A program made the translations under genes and the position numbers. The notes under the pieces were generated by a model. It saw nothing but the letters and a program-made list of their open reading frames with translations. It had not been told where the DNA came from and made no database searches. A DNA stretch of 64,000 nt from Apostichopus japonicus. Taxonomy: Eukaryota > Echinodermata > Holothuroidea > Aspidochirotida > Stichopodidae. Positions 1 through 14,885 of the stretch are shown here, one piece after another (the stretch's first letter is position 1; each line of letters starts with the position of its first letter). Location: positions 32,271,666-32,335,665 of the forward strand of contig NC_092579.1 of assembly GCF_037975245.1 (NCBI RefSeq), read 5' to 3'.

Positions 1-1519
1 TCCAAAATACGTCACGCTCTCGAGGTACAGAGCAACCAACCGCGCCACGACAGCAGTTGATATAAATCTATGTTCGTTTCTAATACTTAAAGTTCCCAGA
101 GACCGTATAAGATCGCGGCAAAAGCAAACTGCCCCCACCTGGTCTCGAGCCCGCGATCCAAAATACGTCACGCTCTCGAGGTACAGAGCAACCAACCGCG
201 CCACGACAGCAGTTGATATAAATCTATGTTCGTTTCTAATACTTAAAGTTCCCAGAGACCGTATAAGATGGCGGAAAAAGCAAACTGCCCCCACCTGGTC
301 TCGAGCCCGCGATCCAAAATACGTCACGCTCTCGAGGTACAGAGCAACCAACCGCGCCACGACAGCAGTTGATATAAATCTATGTTCGTTTCTAATACTT
401 AAAGTTCCCAGAGACCGTATGAGATCGTGGAAAAAGCTAACTGCCCCCACCTGGTCTCGAGCCCGCGATCCAAAATACGTCACGCTCTCGAGGTACAGAG
501 CACAACCAACCGCGCCACGACAGCAGTTGATATAAATCTATGTTCGTTTCTAATACTTAAAGTTCCCAGAGACCGTATGAGATCGCCGCAAAAGCAAACT
601 GCCCCCACCTGGTCTCGAGCCCGCGATCCAAAATACGTCACGCTCTCGAGGTACAGAACAACCAACCGCGCCACGACAGCAGTTGATATAAATCTATGTT
701 GGTTTCTAATACTTAAAGTTCCAGGGGCCGTATAAGATCGCGGCAAAAGCAAACTGCCCCCACCTGGTCTCGAGCCCGCGATCCAAAATACGTCACGCTC
801 TCGAGGTACAGAGCAACCAACCGCGCCACGACAGCAGTTGATATAAATCTATGTTCGTTTCTAATACTTAAAGTTCCCAGAGACCGTATAAGAACCCGGC
901 AAAAGCAAACTGCCCCCACCTGGTCTCGAGCCCGCGATCCAAAATACGTCACGCTCTCGAGGTACAGAGCAACCAACCGCGCCACGACAGCAGTTGATAT
1001 AAATCTATGTTCGTTTCTAATACTTAAAGTTCCCAGAGACCGTACCATATCGCGGCAAAAGCAAACTGCCCCCACCTGGTCTCGAGCCCGCGATCCAAAA
1101 TACGTCACGCTCTCGAGGTACAGAGCAACCAACCGCGCCACGACAGCAGTTGATATAAATCTATGTTCGTTTCTAATACTTAAAGTTCCCAGAGACCGTA
1201 CCATATCGCGGCAAAAGCAAACTGCCACACCTGGTCTCGAGCCCGCGATCCAAAATACGTCACGCTCTCGAGGTACAGAGCAACCAACCGCGCCACGACA
1301 GCAGTTGATATAAATCTGTGTTCGTTTCTAATACTTAAAGTTCCCAGAGACCGTACCATATCGCGGCAAAAGCAAACTGCCACACCTGGTCTCGAGCCCG
1401 CGATCCAAAATACGTCACGCTCTCGAGGTCCAGAGCAACCAACCGCGCCACGACAGCAGTTGATATAAATCTATGTTCGTTTCTAATACTTAAAGTTCCA
1501 GAGACCGTATGAGATCGCC

Positions 1520-4500
1520 GCAAAAGCAAACTGCCCCCACCTGGTCTCGAGCCCGCGATCCAAAATACGTCACGCTCTCGAGGTACAGAACAACCAACCG
1601 CGCCACGACAGCAGTTGATATAAATCTATGTTCGTTTCTAATACTTAAAGTTCCAGGGGCCGTATAAGATCGCGGCAAAAGCAAACTGCCCCCACCTGGT
1701 CTCGAGCCCGCAATCCAAAATACGTCACGCTCTCGAGGTACAGAGCAACCAACCGCGCCACGACAGCAGTTGATATAAATCTATGTTCGTTTCTAATACT
1801 TAAAGTTCCAAGAGACCGTATAAGAACCCGGCAAAAGCAAACTGCCCCCACCTGGTCTCGAGCCCGCGATCCAAAATACGTCACGCTCTCGAGGTACAGA
1901 GCAACCAACCGCGCCACGACAGCAGTTGATATAAATCTATGTTCGTTTCTAATACTTAAAGTTCCAGAGACCGTATGAGATCGCGGAAAAAACAAACTGC
2001 CCCCACCTGGTCTCGAGCCCGCGATCCAAAATACGTCACGCTCTCGAGGTACAGAGCAACCAACCGCGCCACGACAGCAGTTGATATAAATCTATGTTCG
2101 TTTCTAATACTTAAAGTTCCCAGAGACCGTATGAGATCGCGGCAAAAGCAAACTGCCCCCACCTGGTCTCGAGCCCGCGATCCAAAATACGTCACGCTCT
2201 CGAGGTACAGAGCAACCAACCGCGCCACGACAGCAGTTGATATAAATCTATGTTCGTTTCTAATACTTAAAGTTCCAGAGACCGTATGAGATCGCGGCAA
2301 AAGCAAACTGCCCCCACCTGGTCTCGAGCCCGCGATCCAAAATACGTCACGCTCTCGAGGTACAGAGCAACCAACCGCGCCACGACAGCAGTTGATATAA
2401 ATCTATGTTCGTTTCTAATACTTAAAGTTCCCAGAGACCGTATGAGATCGCGGAAAAAGCTAACTGCCTCACCTGGTCTCGAGCCCGCGATCCAAAATAC
2501 GTCACGCTCTCGAGGTACAGAGCAACCAACCGCGCCACGACAGCAGTTGATATAAATCTATGTTCGTTTCTAATATTTAAAGTTCCAGAGACCGTATGAG
2601 ATCGCGGCAAAAGCAAACTGCCCCCACCTGGTCTCGAGCCCGCGATCCAAAATACGTCACGCTCTCGAGGTACAGAGCAACCAACCGCGCCACGACAGCA
2701 GTTGATATAAATCTATGTTCGTTTCTAATACTTAAAGTTCCAGAGACCGTACCAGATCGCGGCAAAAGCAAACTGCCCCCACCTGGTCTCGAGCCCGCGA
2801 TCCAAAATACGTCACGCTCTCGAGGTACAGAGCAACCAACCGCGCCACGACAGCAGTTGATATAAATCTATGTTCGTTTCTAATACTTAAAGTTCCCAGA
2901 GACCGTATAAGATCGCGGCAAAAGCAAACTGCCCCCACCTGGTCTCGAGCCCGCGATCCAAAATACGTCACGCTCTCGAGGTACAGAGCAACCAACCGCG
3001 CCACGACAGCAGTTGATATAAATCTATGTTCGTTTCTAATACTTAAAGTTCCCAGAGACCGTATAAGATGGCGGAAAAAGCAAACTGCCCCCACCTGGTC
3101 TCGAGCCCGCGATCCAAAATACGTCACGCTCTCGAGGTACAGAGCAACCAACCGCGCCACGACAGCAGTTGATATAAATCTATGTTCGTTTCTAATACTT
3201 AAAGTTCCCAGAGACCGTATGAGATCGTGGAAAAAGCTAACTGCCCCCACCTGGTCTCGAGCCCGCGATCCAAAATACGTCACGCTCTCGAGGTACAGAG
3301 CAACCAACCGCGCCACGACAGCAGTTCATATAAATCTATGTTCGTTTCTAATACTTAAAGTTCCAGAGACCGTATAAGATCGCGGAAAAAGCAAACTGCC
3401 CCCACCTGGTCTCGAGCCCGCGATCCAAAATACGTCACGCTCTCGAGGTACAAAGCAACCAACCGCGCCACGACAGCAGTTGATATAAATCTATGTTCGT
3501 TTCTAATACTTAAAGTTCCCAGAGACCGTATAAGATCGCGGAAAAAGCTAACTGCCCCCACCTGGTCTCGAGCCCGCGATCCAAAATACGTCACGCTCTC
3601 GAGGTACAGAGCAACCAACCGCGCCACGACAGCAGTTGATATAAATCTATGTTCGTTTCTAATACTTAAAGTTCCAGAGAACGTATAAGATCGCGGAAAA
3701 AGCAAACTGCCCCCACCTGGTCTCGAGCCCGCGATCCAAAATACGTCACGCTCTCGAGGTACAGAGCAACCAACCGCGCCACGACAGCAGTTGATATAAA
3801 TCTATGTTCGTTTCTAATACTTAAAGTTCCCAGAGACCGTATAAGATCGCGGAAAAAGCTGACTGCCCCCACCTGGTCTCGAGCCCGCGATCCAAAATAC
3901 GTCACGCTCTCGAGGTACAGAGCAACCAACCGCGCCACGACAGCAGTTAATATAAATCTATGTTCGTTTCTAATACTTAAAGTTCCAGAGAACGTATAAG
4001 ATCGCGGAAAAAGCAAACTGCCCCCACCTGGTCTCGAGCCCGCGATCCAAAATACGTCACGCTCTCGAGGTACAGAGCAACCAACCGCGCCACGACAGCA
4101 GTTGATATAAATCTATGTTCGTTTCTAATACTTAAAGTTCCCAGAGACCGTACGAAATCGCGGAAAAAGCTGACTGCCCCCACCTGGTCTCGAGCCCGCG
4201 ATCCAAAATACGTCACGCTCTCGAGGTACAGAGCAACCAACCGCGCCACGACAGCAGTTGATATAAATCTATGTTCGTTTCTAATACTTAAAGTTCCAGA
4301 GACCGTATAAGATCGCGGAAAAAGCAAACTGCCCCCACCTGGTCTCGAGCCCGCGATCCAAAATACGTCACGCTCTCGAGGTACAGAGCAACCAACCGCG
4401 CCACGACAGCAGTTGATATAAATCTATGTTCGTTTCTAATACTTAAAGTTCCCAGAGACCGTATAAGATCGCGGCAAAAGCTGACTGCCCCCACCTGGTC

Positions 4501-7500
4501 TCGAGCCCGCGATCCAAAATACGTCACGCTCTCGAGGTACAGAGCAACCAACCGCGCCACGACAGCAGTTGATATAAATCTATGTTCGTTTCTAATACTT
4601 AAAGTTCCCAGAGACCGTATGAGATCGCGGAAAAAGCTAACTGCCCTCACCTGGTCTCGAGCCCGCGATCCAAAATACGTCACGCTCTCGAGGTACAGAG
4701 CAACCAACCGCGCCACGACAGCAGTTGATATAAATCTATGTTCGTTTCTAATACTTAAAGTTCCAGAGACCGTATGAGATCGCGGAAAAAGCAAACTGCC
4801 CCCACCTGGTCTCGAGCCCGCGATCCAAAATACGTCACGCTCTCGAGGTACAGAGCAACCAACCGCGCCACGACAGCAGTTGATATAAATCTATGTTCGT
4901 TTCTAATACTTAAAGTTCCAGAGACCGTACCAGATCGCGGCAAAAGCAAACTGCCCCCACCTGGTCTCGAGCCCGCGATCCAAAATACGTCACGCTCTCG
5001 AGGTACAGAGCAACCAACCGCGCCACGACAGCAGTTGATATAAATCTATGTTCGTTTCTAATACTTAAAGTTCCAGAGACCGTACCAGATCGCGGCAAAA
5101 GCAAACTGCCCCCACCTGGTCTTGAGCCCGCGATCCAAAATACGTCACGCTCTCGAGGTACAGAGCAACCAACCGCGCCACGACAGCAGTTGATATAAAT
5201 CTATGTTCGTTTCTAATACTTAAAGTTCCACGGGCCGTATAAGATCGCGGCAAAAGCAAACTGCCCCACCTGGTCTCGAGCCCGCGATCCAAAATACGTC
5301 ACGCTCTCGAGGTACAGAGCAACCAACCGCGCCACGACAGCAGTTGATATAAATCTATGTTCGTTTCTAATACTTAAAGTTCCAGGGGCCGTATAAGATC
5401 GCGGCAAAAGCAAACTGCCCCCACCTGGTCTCGAGCCCGCGATCCAAAATACGTCACGCTCTCGAGGTACAGAGCAACCAACCGCGCCACGACAGCAGTT
5501 GATATAAATCTATGTTCGTTTCTAATACTTAAAGTTCCCAGAGACCGTATAAGAACCCGGCAAAAGCAAACTGCCCCCACCTGGTCTCGAGCCCGCGATC
5601 CAAAATACGTCACGCTCTCGAGGTACAGAGCAACCAACCGCGCCACGACAGCAGTTGATATAAATCTATGTTCGTTTCTAATACTTAAAGTTCCCAGAGA
5701 CCGTATGAGATCGCGGCAAAAGCAAACTGCCCCCACCTGATCTCGAGCCCGCGATCCAACATACGTCACGCTCTCGAGGTACAGAGCAACCAACCGCGCC
5801 ACGACAGCAGTTGATATAAATCTATGTTCGTTTCTAATACTTAAAGTTCCCAGAGACCGTATGAGATCGCGGAAAAAGCAAACTGCCCCCACCTGGTCTC
5901 GAGCCCGCGATCCAAAATACGTCACGCTCTCGAGGTACAGAGCAACCAACCGCGCCACGACAGCAGTTGATATAAATCTATGTTCGTTTCTAATACTTAA
6001 AGTTCCAGAGACCGTATAAGATCGCGGAAAAAGCAAACTGCCCCCACCTGGTCTCGAGCCCGCGATCCAAAATACGTCACGCTCTCGAGGTACAAAGCAA
6101 CCAACCGCGCCACGACAGCAGTTGATATAAATCTATGTTCGTTTCTAATACTTAAAGTTCCCAGAGACCGTATAAGATCGCGGAAAAAGCTAACTGCCCC
6201 CACCTGGTCTCGAGCCCGCGATCCAAAATACGTCACGCTCTCGAGGTACAGAGCAACCAACCGCGCCACGACAGCAGTTGATATAAATCTATGTTCGTTT
6301 CTAATACTTAAAGTTCCAGAGAACGTATAAGATCGCGGAAAAAGCAAACTGCCCCCACCTGGTCTCGAGCCCGCGATCCAAAATACGTCACGCTCTCGAG
6401 GTACAGAGCAACCAACCGCGCCACGACAGCAGTTGATATAAATCTATGTTCGTTTCTAATACTTAAAGTTCCCAGAGACCGTATAAGATCGCGGAAAAAG
6501 CTGACTGCCCCCACCTGGTCTCGAGCCCGCGATCCAAAATACGTCACGCTCTCGAGGTACAGAGCAACCAACCGCGCCACGACAGCAGTTGATATAAATC
6601 TATGTTCGTTTCTAATACTTAAAGTTCCAGAGAACGTATAAGATCGCGGAAAAAGCAAACTGCCCCCACCTGGTCTCGAGCCCGCGATCCAAAATACGTC
6701 ACGCTCTCGAGGTACAGAGCAACCAACCGCGCCACGACAGCAGTTGATATAAATCTATGTTCGTTTCTAATACTTAAAGTTCCCAGAGACCGTACGAAAT
6801 CGCGGAAAAAGCTGACTGCCCCCACCTGGTCTCGAGCCCGCGATCCAAAATACGTCACGCTCTCGAGGTACAGAGCAACCAACCGCGCCACGACAGCAGT
6901 TGATATAAATCTATGTTCGTTTCTAATACTTAAAGTTCCAGAGACCGTATAAGATCGCGGAAAAAGCAAACTGCCCCCACCTGGTCTCGAGCCCGCGATC
7001 CAAAATACGTCACGCTCTCGAGGTACAGAGCAACCAACCGCGCCACGACAGCAGTTGATATAAATCTATGTTCGTTTCTAATACTTAAAGTTCCCAGAGA
7101 CCGTATAAGATCGCGGCAAAAGCTGACTGCCCCCACCTGGTCTCGAGCCCGCGATCCAAAATACGTCACGCTCTCGAGGTACAGAGCAACCAACCGCGCC
7201 ACGACAGCAGTTGATATAAATCTATGTTCGTTTCTAATACTTAAAGTTCCCAGAGACCGTATGAGATCGTGGAAAAAGCTAACTGCCCTCACCTGGTCTC
7301 GAGCCCGCGATCCAAAATACGTCACGCTCTCGAGGTACAGAGCAACCAACCGCGCCACGACAGCAGTTGATATAAATCTATGTTCGTTTCTAATACTTAA
7401 AGTTCCAGAGACCGTATGAGATCGCGGAAAAAGCAAACTGCCCCCACCTGGTCTCGAGCCCGCGATCCAAAATACGTCACGCTCTCGAGGTACAGAGCAA

Positions 7501-8202
7501 CCAACCGCGCCACGACAGCAGTTGATATAAATCTATGTTCGTTTCTAATACTTAAAGTTCCAGAGACCGTACCAGATCGCGGCAAAAGCAAACTGCCCCC
7601 ACCTGGTCTCGAGCCCGCGATCCAAAATACGTCACGATCTCGAGGTACAGAGCAACCAACCGCGCCACGACAGCAGTTGATATAAATCTATGTTCGTTTC
7701 TAATACTTAAAGTTCCAGAGACCGTACCAGATCGCGGCAAAAGCAAACTGCCCCCACCTGGTCTTGAGCCCGCGATCCAAAATACGTCACGCTCTCGAGG
7801 TACAGAGCAACCAACCGCGCCACGACAGCAGTTGATATAAATCAATGTTCGTTTCTAATACTTAAAGTTCCAGGGGCCGTATAAGATCGCGGCAAAAGCA
7901 AACTGCCCCCACCTGGTCTCGAGCCCGCGATCCAAAATACGTCACGCTCTCGAGGTACAGAGCAACCAACCGCGCCACGACAGCAGTTGATATAAATCTA
8001 TGTTCGTTTCTAATACTTAAAGTTCCAGGGGCCGTATAAGATCGCGGCAAAAGCAAACTGCCCCCACCTGGTCTCGAGCCCGCGATCCAAAATACGTCAC
8101 GCTCTCGAGGTACAGAGCAACCAACCGCGCCACGACAGCAGTTGATATAAATCTATGTTCGTTTCTAATACTTAAAGTTCCCAGAGACCGTATAAGAACC
8201 CG
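1520..8202. repeat. Higher-order repeat copy A (6,683 bp, 43 units)
   Basis: Unit variants recur in the same order 6,683 bp downstream. The left border is visible: base 1519 (c) differs from base 8202 (g), while everything from 1520 matches 8203 onward. The rare markers shared by both copies include the GAACAACC unit at 1586, the CAATCC unit at 1710 and the TTCATATAAATC unit at 3326. By eye, A and B differ at only a few bases, for example a C at about 4,630 against a T at 11,313. Such near identity implies a recent duplication, or gene conversion, by unequal exchange in register with the monomers. Confidence 0.85.
3328..8202. repeat. Nested 2,642-bp duplication inside copy A
   Basis: Sequence from 3,328 to about 5,560 matches 5,970 to 8,202 at a constant offset of 2,642 bp (17 units), shifting to 2,643 after a one-base C-run difference near 5,265/7,907. 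Shared markers are the GTACAAAGC units at 3,450 and 6,092, the CGTACGAAATCG units at 4,150 and 6,792 and the GGTCTTGAGC units at 5,119 and 7,761. The second inner copy is cut short at 8,202, where outer copy B begins. The inner copies differ more than the outer ones, so the inner duplication is older. Confidence 0.8.
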
Positions 8203-11200
8203 GCAAAAGCAAACTGCCCCCACCTGGTCTCGAGCCCGCGATCCAAAATACGTCACGCTCTCGAGGTACAGAACAACCAACCGCGCCACGACAGCAGTTG
8301 ATATAAATCTATGTTCGTTTCTAATACTTAAAGTTCCAGGGGCCGTATAAGATCGCGGCAAAAGCAAACTGCCCCCACCTGGTCTCGAGCCCGCAATCCA
8401 AAATACGTCACGCTCTCGAGGTACAGAGCAACCAACCGCGCCACGACAGCAGTTGATATAAATCTATGTTCGTTTCTAATACTTAAAGTTCCAAGAGACC
8501 GTATAAGAACCCGGCAAAAGCAAACTGCCCCCACCTGGTCTCGAGCCCGCGATCCAAAATACGTCACGCTCTCGAGGTACAGAGCAACCAACCGCGCCAC
8601 GACAGCAGTTGATATAAATCTATGTTCGTTTCTAATACTTAAAGTTCCAGAGACCGTATGAGATCGCGGAAAAAACAAACTGCCCCCACCTGGTCTCGAG
8701 CCCGCGATCCAAAATACGTCACGCTCTCGAGGTACAGAGCAACCAACCGCGCCACGACAGCAGTTGATATAAATCTATGTTCGTTTCTAATACTTAAAGT
8801 TCCCAGAGACCGTATGAGATCGCGGCAAAAGCAAACTGCCCCCACCTGGTCTCGAGCCCGCGATCCAAAATACGTCACGCTCTCGAGGTACAGAGCAACC
8901 AACCGCGCCACGACAGCAGTTGATATAAATCTATGTTCGTTTCTAATACTTAAAGTTCCAGAGACCGTATGAGATCGCGGCAAAAGCAAACTGCCCCCAC
9001 CTGGTCTCGAGCCCGCGATCCAAAATACGTCACGCTCTCGAGGTACAGAGCAACCAACCGCGCCACGACAGCAGTTGATATAAATCTATGTTCGTTTCTA
9101 ATACTTAAAGTTCCCAGAGACCGTATGAGATCGCGGAAAAAGCTAACTGCCTCACCTGGTCTCGAGCCCGCGATCCAAAATACGTCACGCTCTCGAGGTA
9201 CAGAGCAACCAACCGCGCCACGACAGCAGTTGATATAAATCTATGTTCGTTTCTAATATTTAAAGTTCCAGAGACCGTATGAGATCGCGGCAAAAGCAAA
9301 CTGCCCCCACCTGGTCTCGAGCCCGCGATCCAAAATACGTCACGCTCTCGAGGTACAGAGCAACCAACCGCGCCACGACAGCAGTTGATATAAATCTATG
9401 TTCGTTTCTAATACTTAAAGTTCCAGAGACCGTACCAGATCGCGGCAAAAGCAAACTGCCCCCACCTGGTCTCGAGCCCGCGATCCAAAATACGTCACGC
9501 TCTCGAGGTACAGAGCAACCAACCGCGCCACGACAGCAGTTGATATAAATCTATGTTCGTTTCTAATACTTAAAGTTCCCAGAGACCGTATAAGATCGCG
9601 GCAAAAGCAAACTGCCCCCACCTGGTCTCGAGCCCGCGATCCAAAATACGTCACGCTCTCGAGGTACAGAGCAACCAACCGCGCCACGACAGCAGTTGAT
9701 ATAAATCTATGTTCGTTTCTAATACTTAAAGTTCCCAGAGACCGTATAAGATGGCGGAAAAAGCAAACTGCCCCCACCTGGTCTCGAGCCCGCGATCCAA
9801 AATACGTCACGCTCTCGAGGTACAGAGCAACCAACCGCGCCACGACAGCAGTTGATATAAATCTATGTTCGTTTCTAATACTTAAAGTTCCCAGAGACCG
9901 TATGAGATCGTGGAAAAAGCTAACTGCCCCCACCTGGTCTCGAGCCCGCGATCCAAAATACGTCACGCTCTCGAGGTACAGAGCAACCAACCGCGCCACG
10001 ACAGCAGTTCATATAAATCTATGTTCGTTTCTAATACTTAAAGTTCCAGAGACCGTATAAGATCGCGGAAAAAGCAAACTGCCCCCACCTGGTCTCGAGC
10101 CCGCGATCCAAAATACGTCACGCTCTCGAGGTACAAAGCAACCAACCGCGCCACGACAGCAGTTGATATAAATCTATGTTCGTTTCTAATACTTAAAGTT
10201 CCCAGAGACCGTATAAGATCGCGGAAAAAGCTAACTGCCCCCACCTGGTCTCGAGCCCGCGATCCAAAATACGTCACGCTCTCGAGGTACAGAGCAACCA
10301 ACCGCGCCACGACAGCAGTTGATATAAATCTATGTTCGTTTCTAATACTTAAAGTTCCAGAGAACGTATAAGATCGCGGAAAAAGCAAACTGCCCCCACC
10401 TGGTCTCGAGCCCGCGATCCAAAATACGTCACGCTCTCGAGGTACAGAGCAACCAACCGCGCCACGACAGCAGTTGATATAAATCTATGTTCGTTTCTAA
10501 TACTTAAAGTTCCCAGAGACCGTATAAGATCGCGGAAAAAGCTGACTGCCCCCACCTGGTCTCGAGCCCGCGATCCAAAATACGTCACGCTCTCGAGGTA
10601 CAGAGCAACCAACCGCGCCACGACAGCAGTTAATATAAATCTATGTTCGTTTCTAATACTTAAAGTTCCAGAGAACGTATAAGATCGCGGAAAAAGCAAA
10701 CTGCCCCCACCTGGTCTCGAGCCCGCGATCCAAAATACGTCACGCTCTCGAGGTACAGAGCAACCAACCGCGCCACGACAGCAGTTGATATAAATCTATG
10801 TTCGTTTCTAATACTTAAAGTTCCCAGAGACCGTACGAAATCGCGGAAAAAGCTGACTGCCCCCACCTGGTCTCGAGCCCGCGATCCAAAATACGTCACG
10901 CTCTCGAGGTACAGAGCAACCAACCGCGCCACGACAGCAGTTGATATAAATCTATGTTCGTTTCTAATACTTAAAGTTCCAGAGACCGTATAAGATCGCG
11001 GAAAAAGCAAACTGCCCCCACCTGGTCTCGAGCCCGCGATCCAAAATACGTCACGCTCTCGAGGTACAGAGCAACCAACCGCGCCACGACAGCAGTTGAT
11101 ATAAATCTATGTTCGTTTCTAATACTTAAAGTTCCCAGAGACCGTATAAGATCGCGGCAAAAGCTGACTGCCCCCACCTGGTCTCGAGCCCGCGATCCAA

Positions 11201-14200
11201 AATACGTCACGCTCTCGAGGTACAGAGCAACCAACCGCGCCACGACAGCAGTTGATATAAATCTATGTTCGTTTCTAATACTTAAAGTTCCCAGAGACCG
11301 TATGAGATCGTGGAAAAAGCTAACTGCCCTCACCTGGTCTCGAGCCCGCGATCCAAAATACGTCACGCTCTCGAGGTACAGAGCAACCAACCGCGCCACG
11401 ACAGCAGTTGATATAAATCTATGTTCGTTTCTAATACTTAAAGTTCCAGAGACCGTATGAGATCGCGGAAAAAGCAAACTGCCCCCACCTGGTCTCGAGC
11501 CCGCGATCCAAAATACGTCACGCTCTCGAGGTACAGAGCAACCAACCGCGCCACGACAGCAGTTGATATAAATCTATGTTCGTTTCTAATACTTAAAGTT
11601 CCAGAGACCGTACCAGATCGCGGCAAAAGCAAACTGCCCCCACCTGGTCTCGAGCCCGCGATCCAAAATACGTCACGCTCTCGAGGTACAGAGCAACCAA
11701 CCGCGCCACGACAGCAGTTGATATAAATCTATGTTCGTTTCTAATACTTAAAGTTCCAGAGACCGTACCAGATCGCGGCAAAAGCAAACTGCCCCCACCT
11801 GGTCTTGAGCCCGCGATCCAAAATACGTCACGCTCTCGAGGTACAGAGCAACCAACCGCGCCACGACAGCAGTTGATATAAATCTATGTTCGTTTCTAAT
11901 ACTTAAAGTTCCACGGGCCGTATAAGATCGCGGCAAAAGCAAACTGCCCCACCTGGTCTCGAGCCCGCGATCCAAAATACGTCACGCTCTCGAGGTACAG
12001 AGCAACCAACCGCGCCACGACAGCAGTTGATATAAATCTATGTTCGTTTCTAATACTTAAAGTTCCAGGGGCCGTATAAGATCGCGGCAAAAGCAAACTG
12101 CCCCCACCTGGTCTCGAGCCCGCGATCCAAAATACGTCACGCTCTCGAGGTACAGAGCAACCAACCGCGCCACGACAGCAGTTGATATAAATCTATGTTC
12201 GTTTCTAATACTTAAAGTTCCCAGAGACCGTATAAGAACCCGGCAAAAGCAAACTGCCCCCACCTGGTCTCGAGCCCGCGATCCAAAATACGTCACGCTC
12301 TCGAGGTACAGAGCAACCAACCGCGCCACGACAGCAGTTGATATAAATCTATGTTCGTTTCTAATACTTAAAGTTCCCAGAGACCGTATGAGATCGCGGC
12401 AAAAGCAAACTGCCCCCACCTGATCTCGAGCCCGCGATCCAACATACGTCACGCTCTCGAGGTACAGAGCAACCAACCGCGCCACGACAGCAGTTGATAT
12501 AAATCTATGTTCGTTTCTAATACTTAAAGTTCCCAGAGACCGTATGAGATCGCGGAAAAAGCAAACTGCCCCCACCTGGTCTCGAGCCCGCGATCCAAAA
12601 TACGTCACGCTCTCGAGGTACAGAGCAACCAACCGCGCCACGACAGCAGTTGATATAAATCTATGTTCGTTTCTAATACTTAAAGTTCCAGAGACCGTAT
12701 AAGATCGCGGAAAAAGCAAACTGCCCCCACCTGGTCTCGAGCCCGCGATCCAAAATACGTCACGCTCTCGAGGTACAAAGCAACCAACCGCGCCACGACA
12801 GCAGTTGATATAAATCTATGTTCGTTTCTAATACTTAAAGTTCCCAGAGACCGTATAAGATCGCGGAAAAAGCTAACTGCCCCCACCTGGTCTCGAGCCC
12901 GCGATCCAAAATACGTCACGCTCTCGAGGTACAGAGCAACCAACCGCGCCACGACAGCAGTTGATATAAATCTATGTTCGTTTCTAATACTTAAAGTTCC
13001 AGAGAACGTATAAGATCGCGGAAAAAGCAAACTGCCCCCACCTGGTCTCGAGCCCGCGATCCAAAATACGTCACGCTCTCGAGGTACAGAGCAACCAACC
13101 GCGCCACGACAGCAGTTGATATAAATCTATGTTCGTTTCTAATACTTAAAGTTCCCAGAGACCGTATAAGATCGCGGAAAAAGCTGACTGCCCCCACCTG
13201 GTCTCGAGCCCGCGATCCAAAATACGTCACGCTCTCGAGGTACAGAGCAACCAACCGCGCCACGACAGCAGTTGATATAAATCTATGTTCGTTTCTAATA
13301 CTTAAAGTTCCAGAGAACGTATAAGATCGCGGAAAAAGCAAACTGCCCCCACCTGGTCTCGAGCCCGCGATCCAAAATACGTCACGCTCTCGAGGTACAG
13401 AGCAACCAACCGCGCCACGACAGCAGTTGATATAAATCTATGTTCGTTTCTAATACTTAAAGTTCCCAGAGACCGTACGAAATCGCGGAAAAAGCTGACT
13501 GCCCCCACCTGGTCTCGAGCCCGCGATCCAAAATACGTCACGCTCTCGAGGTACAGAGCAACCAACCGCGCCACGACAGCAGTTGATATAAATCTATGTT
13601 CGTTTCTAATACTTAAAGTTCCAGAGACCGTATAAGATCGCGGAAAAAGCAAACTGCCCCCACCTGGTCTCGAGCCCGCGATCCAAAATACGTCACGCTC
13701 TCGAGGTACAGAGCAACCAACCGCGCCACGACAGCAGTTGATATAAATCTATGTTCGTTTCTAATACTTAAAGTTCCCAGAGACCGTATAAGATCGCGGC
13801 AAAAGCTGACTGCCCCCACCTGGTCTCGAGCCCGCGATCCAAAATACGTCACGCTCTCGAGGTACAGAGCAACCAACCGCGCCACGACAGCAGTTGATAT
13901 AAATCTATGTTCGTTTCTAATACTTAAAGTTCCCAGAGACCGTATGAGATCGTGGAAAAAGCTAACTGCCCTCACCTGGTCTCGAGCCCGCGATCCAAAA
14001 TACGTCACGCTCTCGAGGTACAGAGCAACCAACCGCGCCACGACAGCAGTTGATATAAATCTATGTTCGTTTCTAATACTTAAAGTTCCAGAGACCGTAT
14101 GAGATCGCGGAAAAAGCAAACTGCCCCCACCTGGTCTCGAGCCCGCGATCCAAAATACGTCACGCTCTCGAGGTACAGAGCAACCAACCGCGCCACGACA

Positions 14201-14885
14201 GCAGTTGATATAAATCTATGTTCGTTTCTAATACTTAAAGTTCCAGAGACCGTACCAGATCGCGGCAAAAGCAAACTGCCCCCACCTGGTCTCGAGCCCG
14301 CGATCCAAAATACGTCACGATCTCGAGGTACAGAGCAACCAACCGCGCCACGACAGCAGTTGATATAAATCTATGTTCGTTTCTAATACTTAAAGTTCCA
14401 GAGACCGTACCAGATCGCGGCAAAAGCAAACTGCCCCCACCTGGTCTTGAGCCCGCGATCCAAAATACGTCACGCTCTCGAGGTACAGAGCAACCAACCG
14501 CGCCACGACAGCAGTTGATATAAGTCAATGTTCGTTTCTAATACTTAAAGTTCCAGGGGCCGTATAAGATCGCGGCAAAAGCAAACTGCCCCCACCTGGT
14601 CTCGAGCCCGCGATCCAAAATACGTCACGCTCTCGAGGTACAGAGCAACCAACCGCGCCACGACAGCAGTTGATATAAATCTATGTTCGTTTCTAATACT
14701 TAAAGTTCCAGGGGCCGTATAAGATCGCGGCAAAAGCAAACTGCCCCCACCTGGTCTCGAGCCCGCGATCCAAAATACGTCACGCTCTCGAGGTACAGAG
14801 CAACCAACCGCGCCACGACAGCAGTTGATATAAATCTATGTTCGTTTCTAATACTTAAAGTTCCCAGAGACCGTATAAGAACCCG
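8203..14885. repeat. Higher-order repeat copy B (6,683 bp, 43 units)
   Basis: This is the direct, immediately adjacent copy of 1520-8202. It carries the same order of unit variants, including the CATATAAATC unit near 10,010 and the GATCTCGAGG unit near 14,320. One private change is AAGTCAATG at about 14,523, where copy A has AAATCAATG. After 14,885 a third copy does not start: the expected GAACAACC marker is absent and the sequence instead continues the inner 2.64-kb repeat. Confidence 0.85.
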